From assembly GCA_036365455.1 (NCBI GenBank), contig JAWQUS010000003.1, positions 8,390,001-8,454,000 on the forward strand: a DNA stretch of 64,000 bases, written 5' to 3'. This DNA is from Macrosoma leucophasiata (taxonomy: Eukaryota; Arthropoda; Insecta; Lepidoptera; Hedylidae). The position numbers and the translations under genes are program-made. Positions 54,310 through 63,799 of this stretch are shown here, piece by piece. Every line of letters begins with the position of its first letter. Position 1 is the first letter of the stretch. A model generated the notes under the pieces. That model made no database searches. It was not told where the DNA came from and saw only the letters and a program-made list of their open reading frames with translations.

Positions 54310-54665
54310 CGCTCACTATGGGCCTCATAAGAAGGCTCATGGTCACTCAGAGAGCAATGGAGAGACCAATGCTTGGAGTCTCTCTGCGAGATCGAATCAG
54401 AAATGAGGAGATCCGCATGAGAACCAAAGTTACCGACATAGCTCACCGAATAGCGAGACTCAAGTGGCAGTGGGCAGGGCACATAGCTCGAAGAACTGAC
54501 GGCCGCTGGGGCAGAGCAGGTCTTGAGTGGCGACCGCGTACCGGAAAACGAAGCGATGGCAGGCCCCCCACAAGATGGACCGACGACCTGGTGAAGGTCG
54601 CGGGCAATCGCTGGATGAGGGCGGCCCAGGACCGTTCGTTGTCACAAATGGTCAAAAATGTTTCT
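54310..54665 (+). pseudogene. RTE-like LINE reverse transcriptase C-terminus
   Basis: The open frame from 54318 codes about 110 meaningful residues of the C-terminal region of an endonuclease/reverse-transcriptase LINE: MGLIRRLMVTQRAMERPMLG, LRDRIRNEEIRMRTKV, RIARLKWQWAGHIARRTDGR, GRPPTRWTDDLVKVAG, WMRAAQDRS. The LKWQWAGHIARR and GRPPTRWTDD blocks are diagnostic of this region in moth RTE-like elements. The catalytic palm and endonuclease are missing; the last ~20 codons run into the 3' flank. Unbroken over this length, so a fairly recent 5'-truncated insertion. The same segment occurs at 16721-16874 and, decayed, at 56384-56475. Confidence 0.85.
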
Positions 54666-54724
54666 TTCCATTTTTTTTAAAATTCTAATATCTTTTCATT
54701 ACAAATTCGCAAAATACAGAAATG

Positions 54725-54920
54725 CAGACAGTGATAAATGGATCATGTAATTTTGTTTGTAGCATTTCAAAACCAAAGCATTGAACGTGACGTTGACGTC
54801 ACCGCAACGGCAACGCCCTATGGGGCCACGTTGAGGCTAATTTTGAAATCATTGCGTCTTTCCTGCGGTTAAAGATGCCATGTTGCATGGAATACGCTGT
54901 CTAAATGTAAACATAATATT
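54725..54920 (+). repeat. Repeat E, left half
   Basis: AAAGCATTGAACGTGACGTT, GACGTCACCGCAACGGCAAC, TATGGGGCCACGTTGAGG, then GGAATACGCTGTCTAAATGT. Confidence 0.75.
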
Positions 54921-55008
54921 TTTTGAGCCTGTGCGGAGGATGGTTTTTAACTCGCATGAACTGGTACAGCCGAAAGCCTTCCTAAGGGTGCCCCAATAGA
55001 AGATGCAG

Positions 55009-55294
55009 ACTGGTGGTAGAGCTCCAGTAACGGAGCTTGCAGGAGTAGGCACCACCGCACTACCTAATATAATTGCCGCTAAATGGTAGTAGTAGTGTTC
55101 AGCACTATCGTGTTCCGGTCAGGTGGTAATGTACGGCCTTGTGATTTTCGGCACAGAGGCATAACACCTTAGGCCTCAGGAATGGTAACACATCTGCATT
55201 TTGACCTCATATAGGACTCTTTGTATAGGTGCAGTCATCACTTAACATCAATGTGAACTGCATACATGTTTGCCAGATCCATTGCATAAAAAAA
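55009..55294 (+). repeat. Repeat A, full length
   Basis: ACTGGTGGTAGAGCTCCAGT to ATCCATTGCATAAAAAAA; TAGTAGTAG expansion in the middle. Confidence 0.92.
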
Positions 55295-55369
55295 CGAGCT
55301 TAGACGTCAAGAGCGGCAAGAAAACCGGTTTGTCAAATATGGACGCCTTTTAGATTCGTCCCATCCGTT

Positions 55370-55495
55370 CCGTCTGTCCGACCGTCTGCCCGTTCCGTCC
55401 ATCCGTCTGTCCTTCTATCCTTCTGTCCGTCTGTCCTACTGTCCAGTCTGTCCATCTGTCCATCCGTCCGTCCGTCCGTCCGTCTGTTTGTCTGG
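55370..55495. repeat. (GTCY)n low-complexity tract
   Basis: Imperfect tandem GTCC/GTCT tetramers over about 120 bp. Confidence 0.9.
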
Positions 55496-55504
55496 TTATA
55501 TGGA

Positions 55505-55770
55505 ATATGGAATTTGGAAAACGTTGTCTTAACGTAAAATATTATATTATCAAACATATTTTAGACTCGCGTGGGAAGGAAGTGATAAAAAACTTTCGCT
55601 AAAAGGATAATAATTTATCATGAAATTTTGAGCGACCAAAGTGGGAAAGGCTATAAAATATTGATGACGTGTGATATCCGGCAGAGGCGTTAAAATATTC
55701 GTTTAAGTATTTATTTAGAACCAGCTACAGCCCAACAACACTCTGAAATTCGGAATTAAAGTGGCCCATG
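55505..55770 (+). repeat. Repeat E, right half
   Basis: GTTGTCTTAACGTAAAATAT, TTAGACTCGCGTGGGAAGGA, CAAAGTGGGAAAGGC, GTGATATCCGGCAGAGGCGT; reverse of 15341-15520. Confidence 0.75.
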
Positions 55771-55816
55771 TAATTTGATATCTACCTATATTTTTATATT
55801 CGACATTTGATATACA

Positions 55817-56170
55817 TGTCGGAGTGGAACCTAAATGTGACTACTAGCGCCATTTAGTTTATCGGCGACGTAACCTAATTATGACTAGGGTAGATTGTTC
55901 AATAGAGAATTCTAGGTGGCGCCACTGTCGGCGTAGGTTCTTGAAATTGTTATCTTAGAGGGGATAGTTACTAGCCGATATCGGGTTTATAAAGGCTAGA
56001 AAATAGTTCATGACGGTCAGTCATAGAGTAACAGTCAGTCAGTCACAGTCATACAGTTGAATCGAATTATTATAGCGCAGTTATGCTGCCAGTTAGAACA
56101 GTGAACGTCAGTGATATTAAAGTGATATAAAGCGGGTAGTCCTGAACTTGTGATAGTAGTACTCGTAGTA
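55817..56170 (+). mobile_element. Possible solo LTR or LTR fragment
   Basis: Starts TGTCGGAGTGGAACC and contains TAGCGCCATTTAG, GGTGGCGCCACTGTCGGCG, a TATA-like GGTTTATAAAGGCT at about 55984-55997 and a downstream (CAGT)n-like CAGTCAGTCAGTCACAGTC. This resembles LTRs of moth Gypsy-type elements (promoter followed by a short R/U5). No second copy or internal coding region is in the window and the 3' border was not found. Confidence 0.4.
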
Positions 56171-56383
56171 TCGTATCCTGATAAATATGGTTGCCCGGTC
56201 CGAAGGGTTTCTTGCCCGTTCTTCCCTGCCGGAAGTAATCGAATGGGCGGATCTTTGGCAATATACGACTTTATTCTGCCAACCTGTGCTTTATTTCATC
56301 TTATGTCGGCTTATGGAAAGACACGCCCACAATACTACCCACATGTCCGGACTGGAGGCCCTCATGCCGATATACATTAAGTG

Positions 56384-56475
56384 GCGACCGCGTTCTTGAA
56401 GTTAGAAGCTCGCCCACCAAATGGACCGACCACGTGAAGGAAGGGCACTCGCTGGATGACAAATAGCAACACTGG
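56384..56475 (+). pseudogene. RTE-like LINE tail, decayed
   Basis: GTGGCGACCGCGTTCTTG, AATGGACCGACCACGTGAAG, CACTCGCTGGATGAC align with 54529-54620. It seems to be the left part of a copy whose 3' end is at 56658-56770. Confidence 0.6.
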
Positions 56476-56483
56476 CCACTGGC

Positions 56484-56515
56484 CGACCGGTCCGCCGCGG
56501 CCGGTGGCCCGTGTT
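56484..56515. mobile_element. hAT MITE terminal fragment
   Basis: GACCGGTCCGCCGCGGCCGG and TGGCCCGTGTTG match the right end of the MITE at 39159-39794. Confidence 0.7.
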
Positions 56516-56656
56516 GAGGAGGCATAACCCCTTAAGCCTCAGGAGTGGTAACGCATCTGCATTTGACCTTGGTCTTTGTGTAAGTGTATTTAGACTTCAG
56601 TCATCACTTAACATCATTTTGAGCTGCTTGTTTGCCACATCCATAACATAAAAAAA
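56516..56656 (+). repeat. Repeat A, 5'-truncated
   Basis: GAGGCATAACCCCTTAAGCC to CATCCATAACATAAAAAAA. Confidence 0.88.
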
Positions 56657-56775
56657 TGCTGGATAAGGGTGGCCCAGGCCTCCAAAGTTTGCCACCAATT
56701 TTCACTGTGGCAAACTTTGGGGGAAACTTTTGTCCAACTGTGAACGTCTTTCGGCTGAATGATGATGATAACACA
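56657..56775 (+). mobile_element. RTE-like LINE 3' end
   Basis: GCTGGATAAGGGTGGCCCAG, GAACGTCTTTCGGCTGAATG and (ATG)n. An internal inverted pair CCAAAGTTTGCCACC/GTGGCAAACTTTGG lies at 56680-56720. Confidence 0.7.
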
Positions 56776-56806
56776 ATGAAAACAATATTTATGGTATTAC
56801 TAATAT

Positions 56807-56865
56807 TGTAGGGAGTCTCCCTACAGCTATGAATGATAGGTTGATTGATAGTTTTTGATAGATTG
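56807..56865 (+). mobile_element. 5' LTR remnant of the BEL/Pao element (first 59 bp)
   Basis: Identical over 59 bp to 61205-61263. It begins with the 19-base palindrome TGTAGGGAGTCTCCCTACA, then the identity stops and coding sequence starts at once. The identity to the second LTR indicates a young element or recent recombination. Confidence 0.95.
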
Positions 56866-56870
56866 CTTCT

Positions 56871-59800
56871 ATGCTTTTGATGGGTGGCATGATAAAGGGC
56901 GACGACTCGGAACCAATTGCTCAACAGACAGAGCTCGGTTGGTTGCTTTGCGGATCCATGAAAACATATCAATGCAACGTTGTGATGAACGACCTACTCG
57001 ATTTACAGAGATTTTGGTCAATAGAGGACGTACCAGAAAACACATCAAATTTATCATTTGAAGACGATCATTGCATAAAACATTATGAAAAACATTCTTT
57101 TCGCCAAGCAGATGGTCGCTATGTCGTCAAATATCCGATGAAATCTGACTTCGCTGAAAAATTAGGAGAGTCAAAGAAAAAAGCATTAGCGCAATTTTTC
57201 CAATTAGAAAGAAAACTATCAAAAAACGAAAAAATATCAGCTGATTACAATTCGTTCTTAAATGAATATATTGTACTGAACCATATGTACGAGGCGAACA
57301 ATGGCGGTAACTCGACGCTACTATCATGTTACTTACCGCATCACTGTGTACTGCGGGCCGACTCTACTACGACCGCGCTACGAGTTGTCGTGAATGCGTC
57401 ATCTCCTACAACATCAGGTCATAGTCTCAATGATCTCATGTACAGTGGACCCAATTTGCAACAAGATCTGCTATCATTAATTTTAAATTGGCGTCAATAT
57501 GAAATAGCATTCACAGCAGATATCGAAAAGATGTTTCGGCAGATTTTGCTGAATCATGAAGATCACAACTTACAAAAAATAATTTGGAGAAATAGCATGC
57601 ATCAGCAGATACGAGAATACAACCTAGCAACTGTCACCTACGGCACTAAGGCAGCACCTTTCCTGGCCATGATGACTTTAAAGCAGTTAGCAAGAGATGA
57701 AGGTCATAAATACCCACTATCACCAGCAAAGCAAACATTAGAAGAGAATTTCTACATGGATGATCTTCTGAGCGGAAGTCATAGCATTTCAGCAGCAAAG
57801 CAATTACAATCAGATTTGGTACAGTTACTCCAGTCTGGTGGCTTCAAGTTACGCAAGTGGTCTTCAAATAAGCAAGAACTTTTGGAGGGAATTGAGACTG
57901 CAGTAAACACAGACATCTTCAATTTTAAGTACCCAGAATCTACAAAAACTCTTGGATTACAGTGGAATCCACAAGAAGATTGTTTCACATTTCAACTGAA
58001 GCTCAATCCACCATCATCAAAACCGATCAGCAAAAGATCACTTTTATCAGAAATATCAAAGATTTTTGACCCACTCGGTTGGCTCTCCCCTGTAACTACA
58101 AAATTAAAATTATTATTTCAAAAACTTTGGCTACTAGATATTCAGTGGGACTGCGAAATACCTGAGGACCTAAGCATTGAATGGCGAAAAATCAGAGATG
58201 AGTTAGAAAATATCAAAGAGATCAAGGTGCAGAGATGGCTGGAGACCCATGAAGGCGATCAAATTGAACTTCATGGATTTTGTGACTCATCTACAAAAGC
58301 ATACGCCTGCGTTATTTACTCAAGAGTGAATAAACAAAACCGTGATGGCACTCAATACCAGTCGATCAATATTGTTGCAGCAAAAACACGATTGGTACCC
58401 ATCAAGAAAAATATCACATTACCACGACTCGAGTTGATGTCCTGTCTTCTGTTATCAAAACTCATGAAGACAGTACTCAAAGGTTTATCATCATACAATG
58501 TTAAAATATTCGGTTGGACAGACTCTACAGCAGTATTGGGATGGCTTCAAGGTGACTCTACTCGCTGGAAAACATTCGTAACCAATAGAGTGGAGCAGAT
58601 CAAAGCTATAGTGGACTCAGATCAATGGAATTATGTAAATACGTCAGAAAATCCTGCAGACTGCGCCAGCCGAGGTATCACTGTAAAACAACTGCAGGAG
58701 CATCACCTGTGGTGGAGCGGACCTATATGGTTAGCCTCTTACAAGCATGAAGTCCATCAGAAGCAAGTAACATACGATACTATCTTAGAGCAAAGAAAAA
58801 TATTACAAATAAATATTGCCACGATAAATACCGAGAATATTATAAACGATATTTTACGTAAGCATGACGACTTTGCTCGCGTAACTCGAGTGCTAGCTTG
58901 GGTAATACGTGCGGTGTCACGTAATCGACCAAAACAAGCATATTTGTCAGTGGATGAATTATCAAAATCAAGAAGCAAAATTATCAGTCACATGCAACAT
59001 TCAGCATTTTCAAATGAGATAAGCAAACTAGAAAATCAGCAAAAAATTGAGTCTAGAAGCCAAATTCTCAGCTTAAATCCATTTTTAGACAAAAATCGAC
59101 TACTGAGAGTATGCGGTCGAATCAAACAAGCAAACATTAGTGAAGATATGAAATATCCTCTGATCATCCCCCATGAGAGTCATCTAACAAACTTGCTTAT
59201 AGATCAAGCTCATAGAGACACATTCCATGGAGGAGCACGTTTAACTAACGCACGTCTACGGCAACACTATTGGATAGTTGGAGGTAATCGAGCAGTTAAG
59301 AAAAGGTTACGCAACTGTGTAATATGCCGAAAGCATGACCCTATAAAACAATCACAGTTAATGGGGGACCTGCCAGCAGCAAGAAGCAACCCTACTCGGC
59401 CATTCTTCAATACCGGCGTGGATTTGACAGGCTTCGTAGACGTGAAAGCAAATAAAGGCCGAGGAATTAAAACTACGAAAGGGTACATTACCGTCTTCGT
59501 ATGTATGGTGACAAAGGCCATACATCTGGAGCTAGTCTCAGATTTATCATCATCAGCATTTCTAGCAGCACTGCGCAGAATGGCGGCTCGACGAGGAGCT
59601 CCACGTCACATATATTGCGACAATGGTACCAACTTCGTCGGGGCCAGCCGCATATTGCACGAAGAAAGTATCAATTTACAAGCAGTACTGGATGCAGAAT
59701 TCCATTCACAAGTGTCGGACATGGATATCGAATTTCATTTTAACGCACCTTCCTGGCCCAGTGCTGGTGGCCTCTGGGAAGCTGCCGTGAAGAGCCTCAA

Positions 59801-61202
59801 ACACCATCTTCGAAGAGTGCTCGGTGTACAAAAACTTACATTCGAAGAGTGGTCAACACTGTTAGCACAGCTGGAGGCATGCCTAAATTCAAGGCCACTT
59901 TGCGCTTTAACAGAAGATCCAGACGACACAAACTACTTAACTCCATCACGCTTTCTGGCATGCGGACCCACACTTACAATTATTGAAACTGAAAAAGATG
60001 CGAGGACACGTTGGCAACTCACACAAAAAATGGTTGATGACATCTGGAAGAGATGGCAAGCAGACTACTTGTCTCAATTATCAGCACGCAGCAAATGGCA
60101 ACAGCCACAAAACAATCAAAAAGTCGGTGACGTCGTGATAATTCATGAAGCAAACTTACCTGCAGGCAAATGGACCCTTGGCCGGGTGGTAGAGCTGTAC
60201 CCTGGAAAAGATGGTCATGTACGAGTTGTGAGTGTCAAAACCAAGAACGGCATCTTAAAGCGACCTATTATAAAATTATCACCGCTCCCAGTAAACAATG
60301 AGATAAACCAGCACGCGCCGAATCATAACACCGTATCACATGTCATAACAAAGAAATCAAAACATAAAGCATGGAGCTTTAAGACTGCTGCTATCACATT
60401 ACTGTTGCTTTTGGTCGTTATGCCGGCACAGTGTGTTTATAATATAGCACAATTAAATGACAATCAAACGATATACTTTGATAAGATATCAGACATGCAC
60501 CTTAGCAGCGACGAATGGAAGCTGATTGTCTATTATGACATGGGCCCCTACTGGCAAGGGTCTAAAATGCTCACAAATTATATCAGCAGTCTAGACAGCG
60601 TATGTCAAAAGTCCAGAAAACCGAATTTATGTGACGTATTCTTGATACAATTACGTCACTCATTCGACGAACTTGAGCATTATAATCACATGTTACTGAA
60701 TCAACCGAATCCCGGTACACACAGGCGTGTGCGCCGCGGCTTTATCAACGTAGTTGGCAATATTGCAAATACATTATTTGGAGTACTGGATGATCATTTT
60801 GCAGAGCAATATCAAAAAGATATCGAATCGCTAAGAGCAAACCAAAAACATCTATCAATGCTCTGGAAAAATCAAACCTCGGTCGTCGAAGCACAATATA
60901 ATTTAATGCAAAGAGTAGAAGAAAGCATGAATAAACAGCATAAACTTATCAACCAGCACATCAAAAGCATAGAAAATGTCACAAATTCATTTAAAAAGGA
61001 AATACAAATAGTAGAGTCCAATAATTATTTCGCACTATCAGCGATTATAGCAAACAACATGTTGACTGACCTGAGAAATATTCAAGAATACTTACTGGAC
61101 ACAATGGTTGATCTTCATCACGGAACATTTAACTTCCATCTGATCACTCCTGAACAACTCCGAGATGAATTAAATGTGATATCCGGCTCGAAGGACCATT
61201 AA
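56871..61202 (+). CDS. pol-env: BEL/Pao retrotransposon Pol fused to an envelope-like domain (5'-truncated)
   Basis: 1443 codons. Order: remnant of the protease C-terminus (TELGWLLCG, residues ~21-29); reverse transcriptase with the first catalytic Asp in AFTADIEKMF (D217) and the YMDD box at 295-298; RNase H starting around the FCDSS Asp at 472; integrase zinc domain ending CVICRKH (C816, C819); integrase core with D851, D917 and E970, the wide D-E spacing normal for BEL; then a hydrophobic segment 1172-1188 and an ectodomain-like part with a furin-type site RRVRR at 1285-1289 followed by GFINVVGNIANTLFG, as in insect fusion-type envelopes (baculovirus F-like). The frame is intact but gag and most of protease are deleted, the Met at 56871 is not the native start, and the envelope-like part ends 2 bp before the LTR without a C-terminal membrane anchor. 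Pol activities copy element RNA and integrate the DNA in the nucleus. Env homology is by motif only. Confidence 0.93.
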   Translation: MLLMGGMIKGDDSEPIAQQTELGWLLCGSMKTYQCNVVMNDLLDLQRFWSIEDVPENTSNLSFEDDHCIKHYEKHSFRQADGRYVVKYPMKSDFAEKLGESKKKALAQFFQLERKLSKNEKISADYNSFLNEYIVLNHMYEANNGGNSTLLSCYLPHHCVLRADSTTTALRVVVNASSPTTSGHSLNDLMYSGPNLQQDLLSLILNWRQYEIAFTADIEKMFRQILLNHEDHNLQKIIWRNSMHQQIREYNLATVTYGTKAAPFLAMMTLKQLARDEGHKYPLSPAKQTLEENFYMDDLLSGSHSISAAKQLQSDLVQLLQSGGFKLRKWSSNKQELLEGIETAVNTDIFNFKYPESTKTLGLQWNPQEDCFTFQLKLNPPSSKPISKRSLLSEISKIFDPLGWLSPVTTKLKLLFQKLWLLDIQWDCEIPEDLSIEWRKIRDELENIKEIKVQRWLETHEGDQIELHGFCDSSTKAYACVIYSRVNKQNRDGTQYQSINIVAAKTRLVPIKKNITLPRLELMSCLLLSKLMKTVLKGLSSYNVKIFGWTDSTAVLGWLQGDSTRWKTFVTNRVEQIKAIVDSDQWNYVNTSENPADCASRGITVKQLQEHHLWWSGPIWLASYKHEVHQKQVTYDTILEQRKILQINIATINTENIINDILRKHDDFARVTRVLAWVIRAVSRNRPKQAYLSVDELSKSRSKIISHMQHSAFSNEISKLENQQKIESRSQILSLNPFLDKNRLLRVCGRIKQANISEDMKYPLIIPHESHLTNLLIDQAHRDTFHGGARLTNARLRQHYWIVGGNRAVKKRLRNCVICRKHDPIKQSQLMGDLPAARSNPTRPFFNTGVDLTGFVDVKANKGRGIKTTKGYITVFVCMVTKAIHLELVSDLSSSAFLAALRRMAARRGAPRHIYCDNGTNFVGASRILHEESINLQAVLDAEFHSQVSDMDIEFHFNAPSWPSAGGLWEAAVKSLKHHLRRVLGVQKLTFEEWSTLLAQLEACLNSRPLCALTEDPDDTNYLTPSRFLACGPTLTIIETEKDARTRWQLTQKMVDDIWKRWQADYLSQLSARSKWQQPQNNQKVGDVVIIHEANLPAGKWTLGRVVELYPGKDGHVRVVSVKTKNGILKRPIIKLSPLPVNNEINQHAPNHNTVSHVITKKSKHKAWSFKTAAITLLLLLVVMPAQCVYNIAQLNDNQTIYFDKISDMHLSSDEWKLIVYYDMGPYWQGSKMLTNYISSLDSVCQKSRKPNLCDVFLIQLRHSFDELEHYNHMLLNQPNPGTHRRVRRGFINVVGNIANTLFGVLDDHFAEQYQKDIESLRANQKHLSMLWKNQTSVVEAQYNLMQRVEESMNKQHKLINQHIKSIENVTNSFKKEIQIVESNNYFALSAIIANNMLTDLRNIQEYLLDTMVDLHHGTFNFHLITPEQLRDELNVISGSKDH

Positions 61203-61204
61203 GA

Positions 61205-61803
61205 TGTAGGGAGTCTCCCTACAGCTATGAATGATAGGTTGATTGATAGTTTTTGATAGATTGATAAAGTATTTATTTAAAACACATTTGATTTAAATGA
61301 TATGCAATGATAGTGAGTGCGCGCGGTGCTTGATTATTGCGAACTGAAATATGATATAAGAATGGACGTCATGCGGGTAATAAGCTGATGGGACAAAATG
61401 TTCGGTGTTGCACCGTACAAATATCATGATGTTTCGTTATCATATTATTCAATTCTTAACGATGCAACACGTATCTACGGCGGTGGCAAACCAGGCTCAA
61501 AAAACTGGAATGCACACCGTACTCGTCAAACATTGGAGCTGACTGTCAAGTGTCAGATTCGAAACCAAACCAGTTCACTTGTCATCGTCGTCGCGCGCGC
61601 ATCGCACATAACGCGAAATTCGTTTTTCTACCTACGACACGAATCCCTGTATAAGCTGGTGGAGGATCATCGAGTGCAGTCAGCAGTCCAAGGTACGTGT
61701 GTGCATTGTATTTGCTGCTGCCTATTTACGAAAGCATCGTTAAATCGTCTGACTACCTGTCTGTCCCCTGTAGTGACCAGCCACCTCGGTGCGGGTTCCT
61801 ACA
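61205..61803 (+). mobile_element. LTR of the BEL/Pao element (599 bp)
   Basis: Starts TGTAGG and ends CCTACA, so the termini form a 6-bp inverted repeat in the TG...CA style. It lies 2 bp after the Pol-Env stop and 5 bp before a primer binding site, so it serves both as 3' LTR of the left copy and 5' LTR of the right one. A TATA-like GATATAAGAATG is near 61352. Frames inside it (for example 61398-61880) are incidental. Confidence 0.92.
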
Positions 61804-61808
61804 TTTTT

Positions 61809-61826
61809 TGGTGCCGAAACCCGGGA
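61809..61826 (+). promoter_or_regulatory. Primer binding site complementary to tRNA-Phe
   Basis: TGGTGCCGAAACCCGGGA is the reverse complement of a tRNA-Phe 3' end (…CCCGGGTTTCGGCA plus CCA), known from the conserved animal tRNA-Phe sequence. It sits 5 nt after the LTR, where minus-strand DNA synthesis starts in LTR elements. Confidence 0.88.
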
Positions 61827-62596
61827 TTTCCACCACTTTTGACCTCTCGACAAACGAATGTTCATGGTATTTCTGGTTAATCGTATTGTTACAGTTTAGA
61901 TAGTGAATAATAAGTGTGTTCAATCTAACAAACTTTTTTCCGTACAGAAGTACCTAACTACCTACATACATATTAACATTACAATTTTAAACAGTAAATC
62001 GTAACGAACAGGGAGTTCGTGTTTATTATCGTTCTTTCTTATAATTATTGATTTATTGTGGGATCAAATAAACAATCTCATCTAATTATCGGTGTTTATT
62101 TAATTACTTATCGGCTTACAATAATTCAGTTCTTAAAGTATTTGTATTGTTTTGTTTTCATATAAGTATTCGTAAACAGAAATAATAATTTCTCTATTAA
62201 ATGGTGTATGAAAATTGACAATTTAAAACGTTTCAATCGAAATCGCATTCATTAGCTAACAATAAAAAAATCATCAACAACTTTAAGGTATATTGCAATC
62301 ATCGCAAGATTGCAACTGTAACCAACCGACCGACGCTCGACTCGTTACTCGTCCGTATTGTTGATTCATATCGACCTTATTGTTAAAGAAATAAGGATTG
62401 GTTTTGTGTGTTCGTTTTGTAAACAACAAGAATCACTTCTTTAATTACCTAACTTTGTTTCTCGTATATTATCAAACGTATTAAAGTTCGTGAAATTGTA
62501 AACTTAAATATATTTTTTAATTGTAACGTTTACTAATAACTTTACATAGGTGATTTAAACTCATATTGTTAATTTAAACGATTTAATTTGGTAGGT
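61827..62596 (+). other. Long leader between primer site and gag
   Basis: 770 bp, AT-rich, several stops in all frames; likely the untranslated leader and packaging region of the right-hand BEL copy. Confidence 0.7.
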
Positions 62597-63799
62597 ATGT
62601 CTCTTTTGAGAAGGCATTCATCTCGTAAACTTAGTACTTCAAAAAAATCGAAACTAAAGTCAATTGACATTGAATATTCTGCACAGGATTTACCGTCTTT
62701 ACGAAGAAAACGTACGATCGCTTATAAACGGTTAAGCAGGGCTTTACAGATCGGTGTTTCCGCTACTAACGATGATTCTCAAAAGGAGTTGTTTTTTTCG
62801 TATCATCAAGAAGTAAAGAATATAGCGGCTAATTTCGAAGATGCGCATTTTGCTATCTTAGAAATTTTGGATGACGCTGAAAGCGAAGATACTGAAATCC
62901 AGGAGCGTTTTGATGAAATGTATTATAGAATTTTATCGATTTTTCGTAGTTTAAATAAATCCGAATCATTCGATTCTCACGGTAGTACTTCGGGTATGAA
63001 TATTCGGTTACCGAAAATATCACTTCCGAGTTTTTCCGGTAATATTAAACAGTGGCCAGAGTATTTCGATACGTTTAATGAGTTGATTAATAAATCAAAG
63101 ACTCTTACTGATACTGAGAAGTTTCACTATTTGATATCTTCTCTCAGCGGCGATGCGTTATCGGTAGTTAAGGCATTCCCTATTTCTCATGAACATTATC
63201 GTGACGCTTTCGACGCTCTCATTTCCCGTTATAAAAACAAACGTGATTTAGCCTTTACCTGTTGGCGAGATATTTTAAATATTAATTTCAAATGTAATAA
63301 TGCTCACGAGTTCCGAAAGTCTCTTGACTTGTTCGAGGAAAACTTAACTATATTGAAAACAATTAATTTACCGGTATCGCAATGGGATTTTATTCTAACA
63401 TATCATATTTTATCGAAACTAGACTCCGGATTGCGCCGTAATTTTGAAGAAAAATATTCACACACAGAATTACCGTCGTATGACCAACTAAAAGATTTTT
63501 TGCAATCAAAGTGTGAGGCTTTATTACGAGATAATCATTTTTCCGAACAAGTCAAATCTATCGGAAGCTCTGTGCCGATTCACTCTAAGCGTACGCAGGT
63601 ACTTGTAGCCGCAACCGATAAACCCCCTGAATCTACTTTTACTAAAACCGTCTTAAATCCTAGCAAGTGTTCTTATTGTGCAGAACATCACACTATATCC
63701 TCTTGTCCTATATTTTCGAAGAAAACGGTGGACGAACGTATGAACATCGCAACAGAAAGAAACTGGTGCTTTAATTGTCTAAAGCTTCTCACCAATTAA
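62597..63799 (+). CDS. gag: BEL/Pao Gag, cut short by a frameshift
   Basis: The ATG at 62597 is the likely start (an upstream in-frame TTG lies at 62588); 400 codons to a stop at 63797-63799. Order: basic N-terminus (LLRRHSSRKLSTSKKSKLKS), helical part with ELFFSYHQEV, the BEL-type capsid region (DUF1759-like) beginning LPKISLPSFSGNIKQWPEYF, and a cysteine-rich end with CSYCAEHH...C and CFNC. Gag coats the element RNA in cytoplasmic particles. The zinc knuckle that begins at CFNC loses its second half because the frame ends; the remaining residues lie in the -1 frame from 63781. A single-base loss in an A run is the simplest cause; programmed frameshifting is less likely because no standard slippery heptamer is present. 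Family assignment is secure, activity is not. Confidence 0.92.
   Translation: MSLLRRHSSRKLSTSKKSKLKSIDIEYSAQDLPSLRRKRTIAYKRLSRALQIGVSATNDDSQKELFFSYHQEVKNIAANFEDAHFAILEILDDAESEDTEIQERFDEMYYRILSIFRSLNKSESFDSHGSTSGMNIRLPKISLPSFSGNIKQWPEYFDTFNELINKSKTLTDTEKFHYLISSLSGDALSVVKAFPISHEHYRDAFDALISRYKNKRDLAFTCWRDILNINFKCNNAHEFRKSLDLFEENLTILKTINLPVSQWDFILTYHILSKLDSGLRRNFEEKYSHTELPSYDQLKDFLQSKCEALLRDNHFSEQVKSIGSSVPIHSKRTQVLVAATDKPPESTFTKTVLNPSKCSYCAEHHTISSCPIFSKKTVDERMNIATERNWCFNCLKLLTN

Noticed and set aside
54033..54482. 149-codon minus-strand frame
   Set aside because: Antisense to the RTE-like reverse transcriptase tail at its lower part and without domain elsewhere.
55370..55495. CRISPR-like or protein repeat from the GTCC/GTCT tract
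   Set aside because: Simple tetranucleotide low complexity without spacers; the minus-strand TDG-repeat frame is an artefact.
61398..61880. 160-codon open frame after the Pol-Env gene
   Set aside because: Lies mostly inside the 599-bp LTR and crosses the primer binding site; no domain, so incidental.
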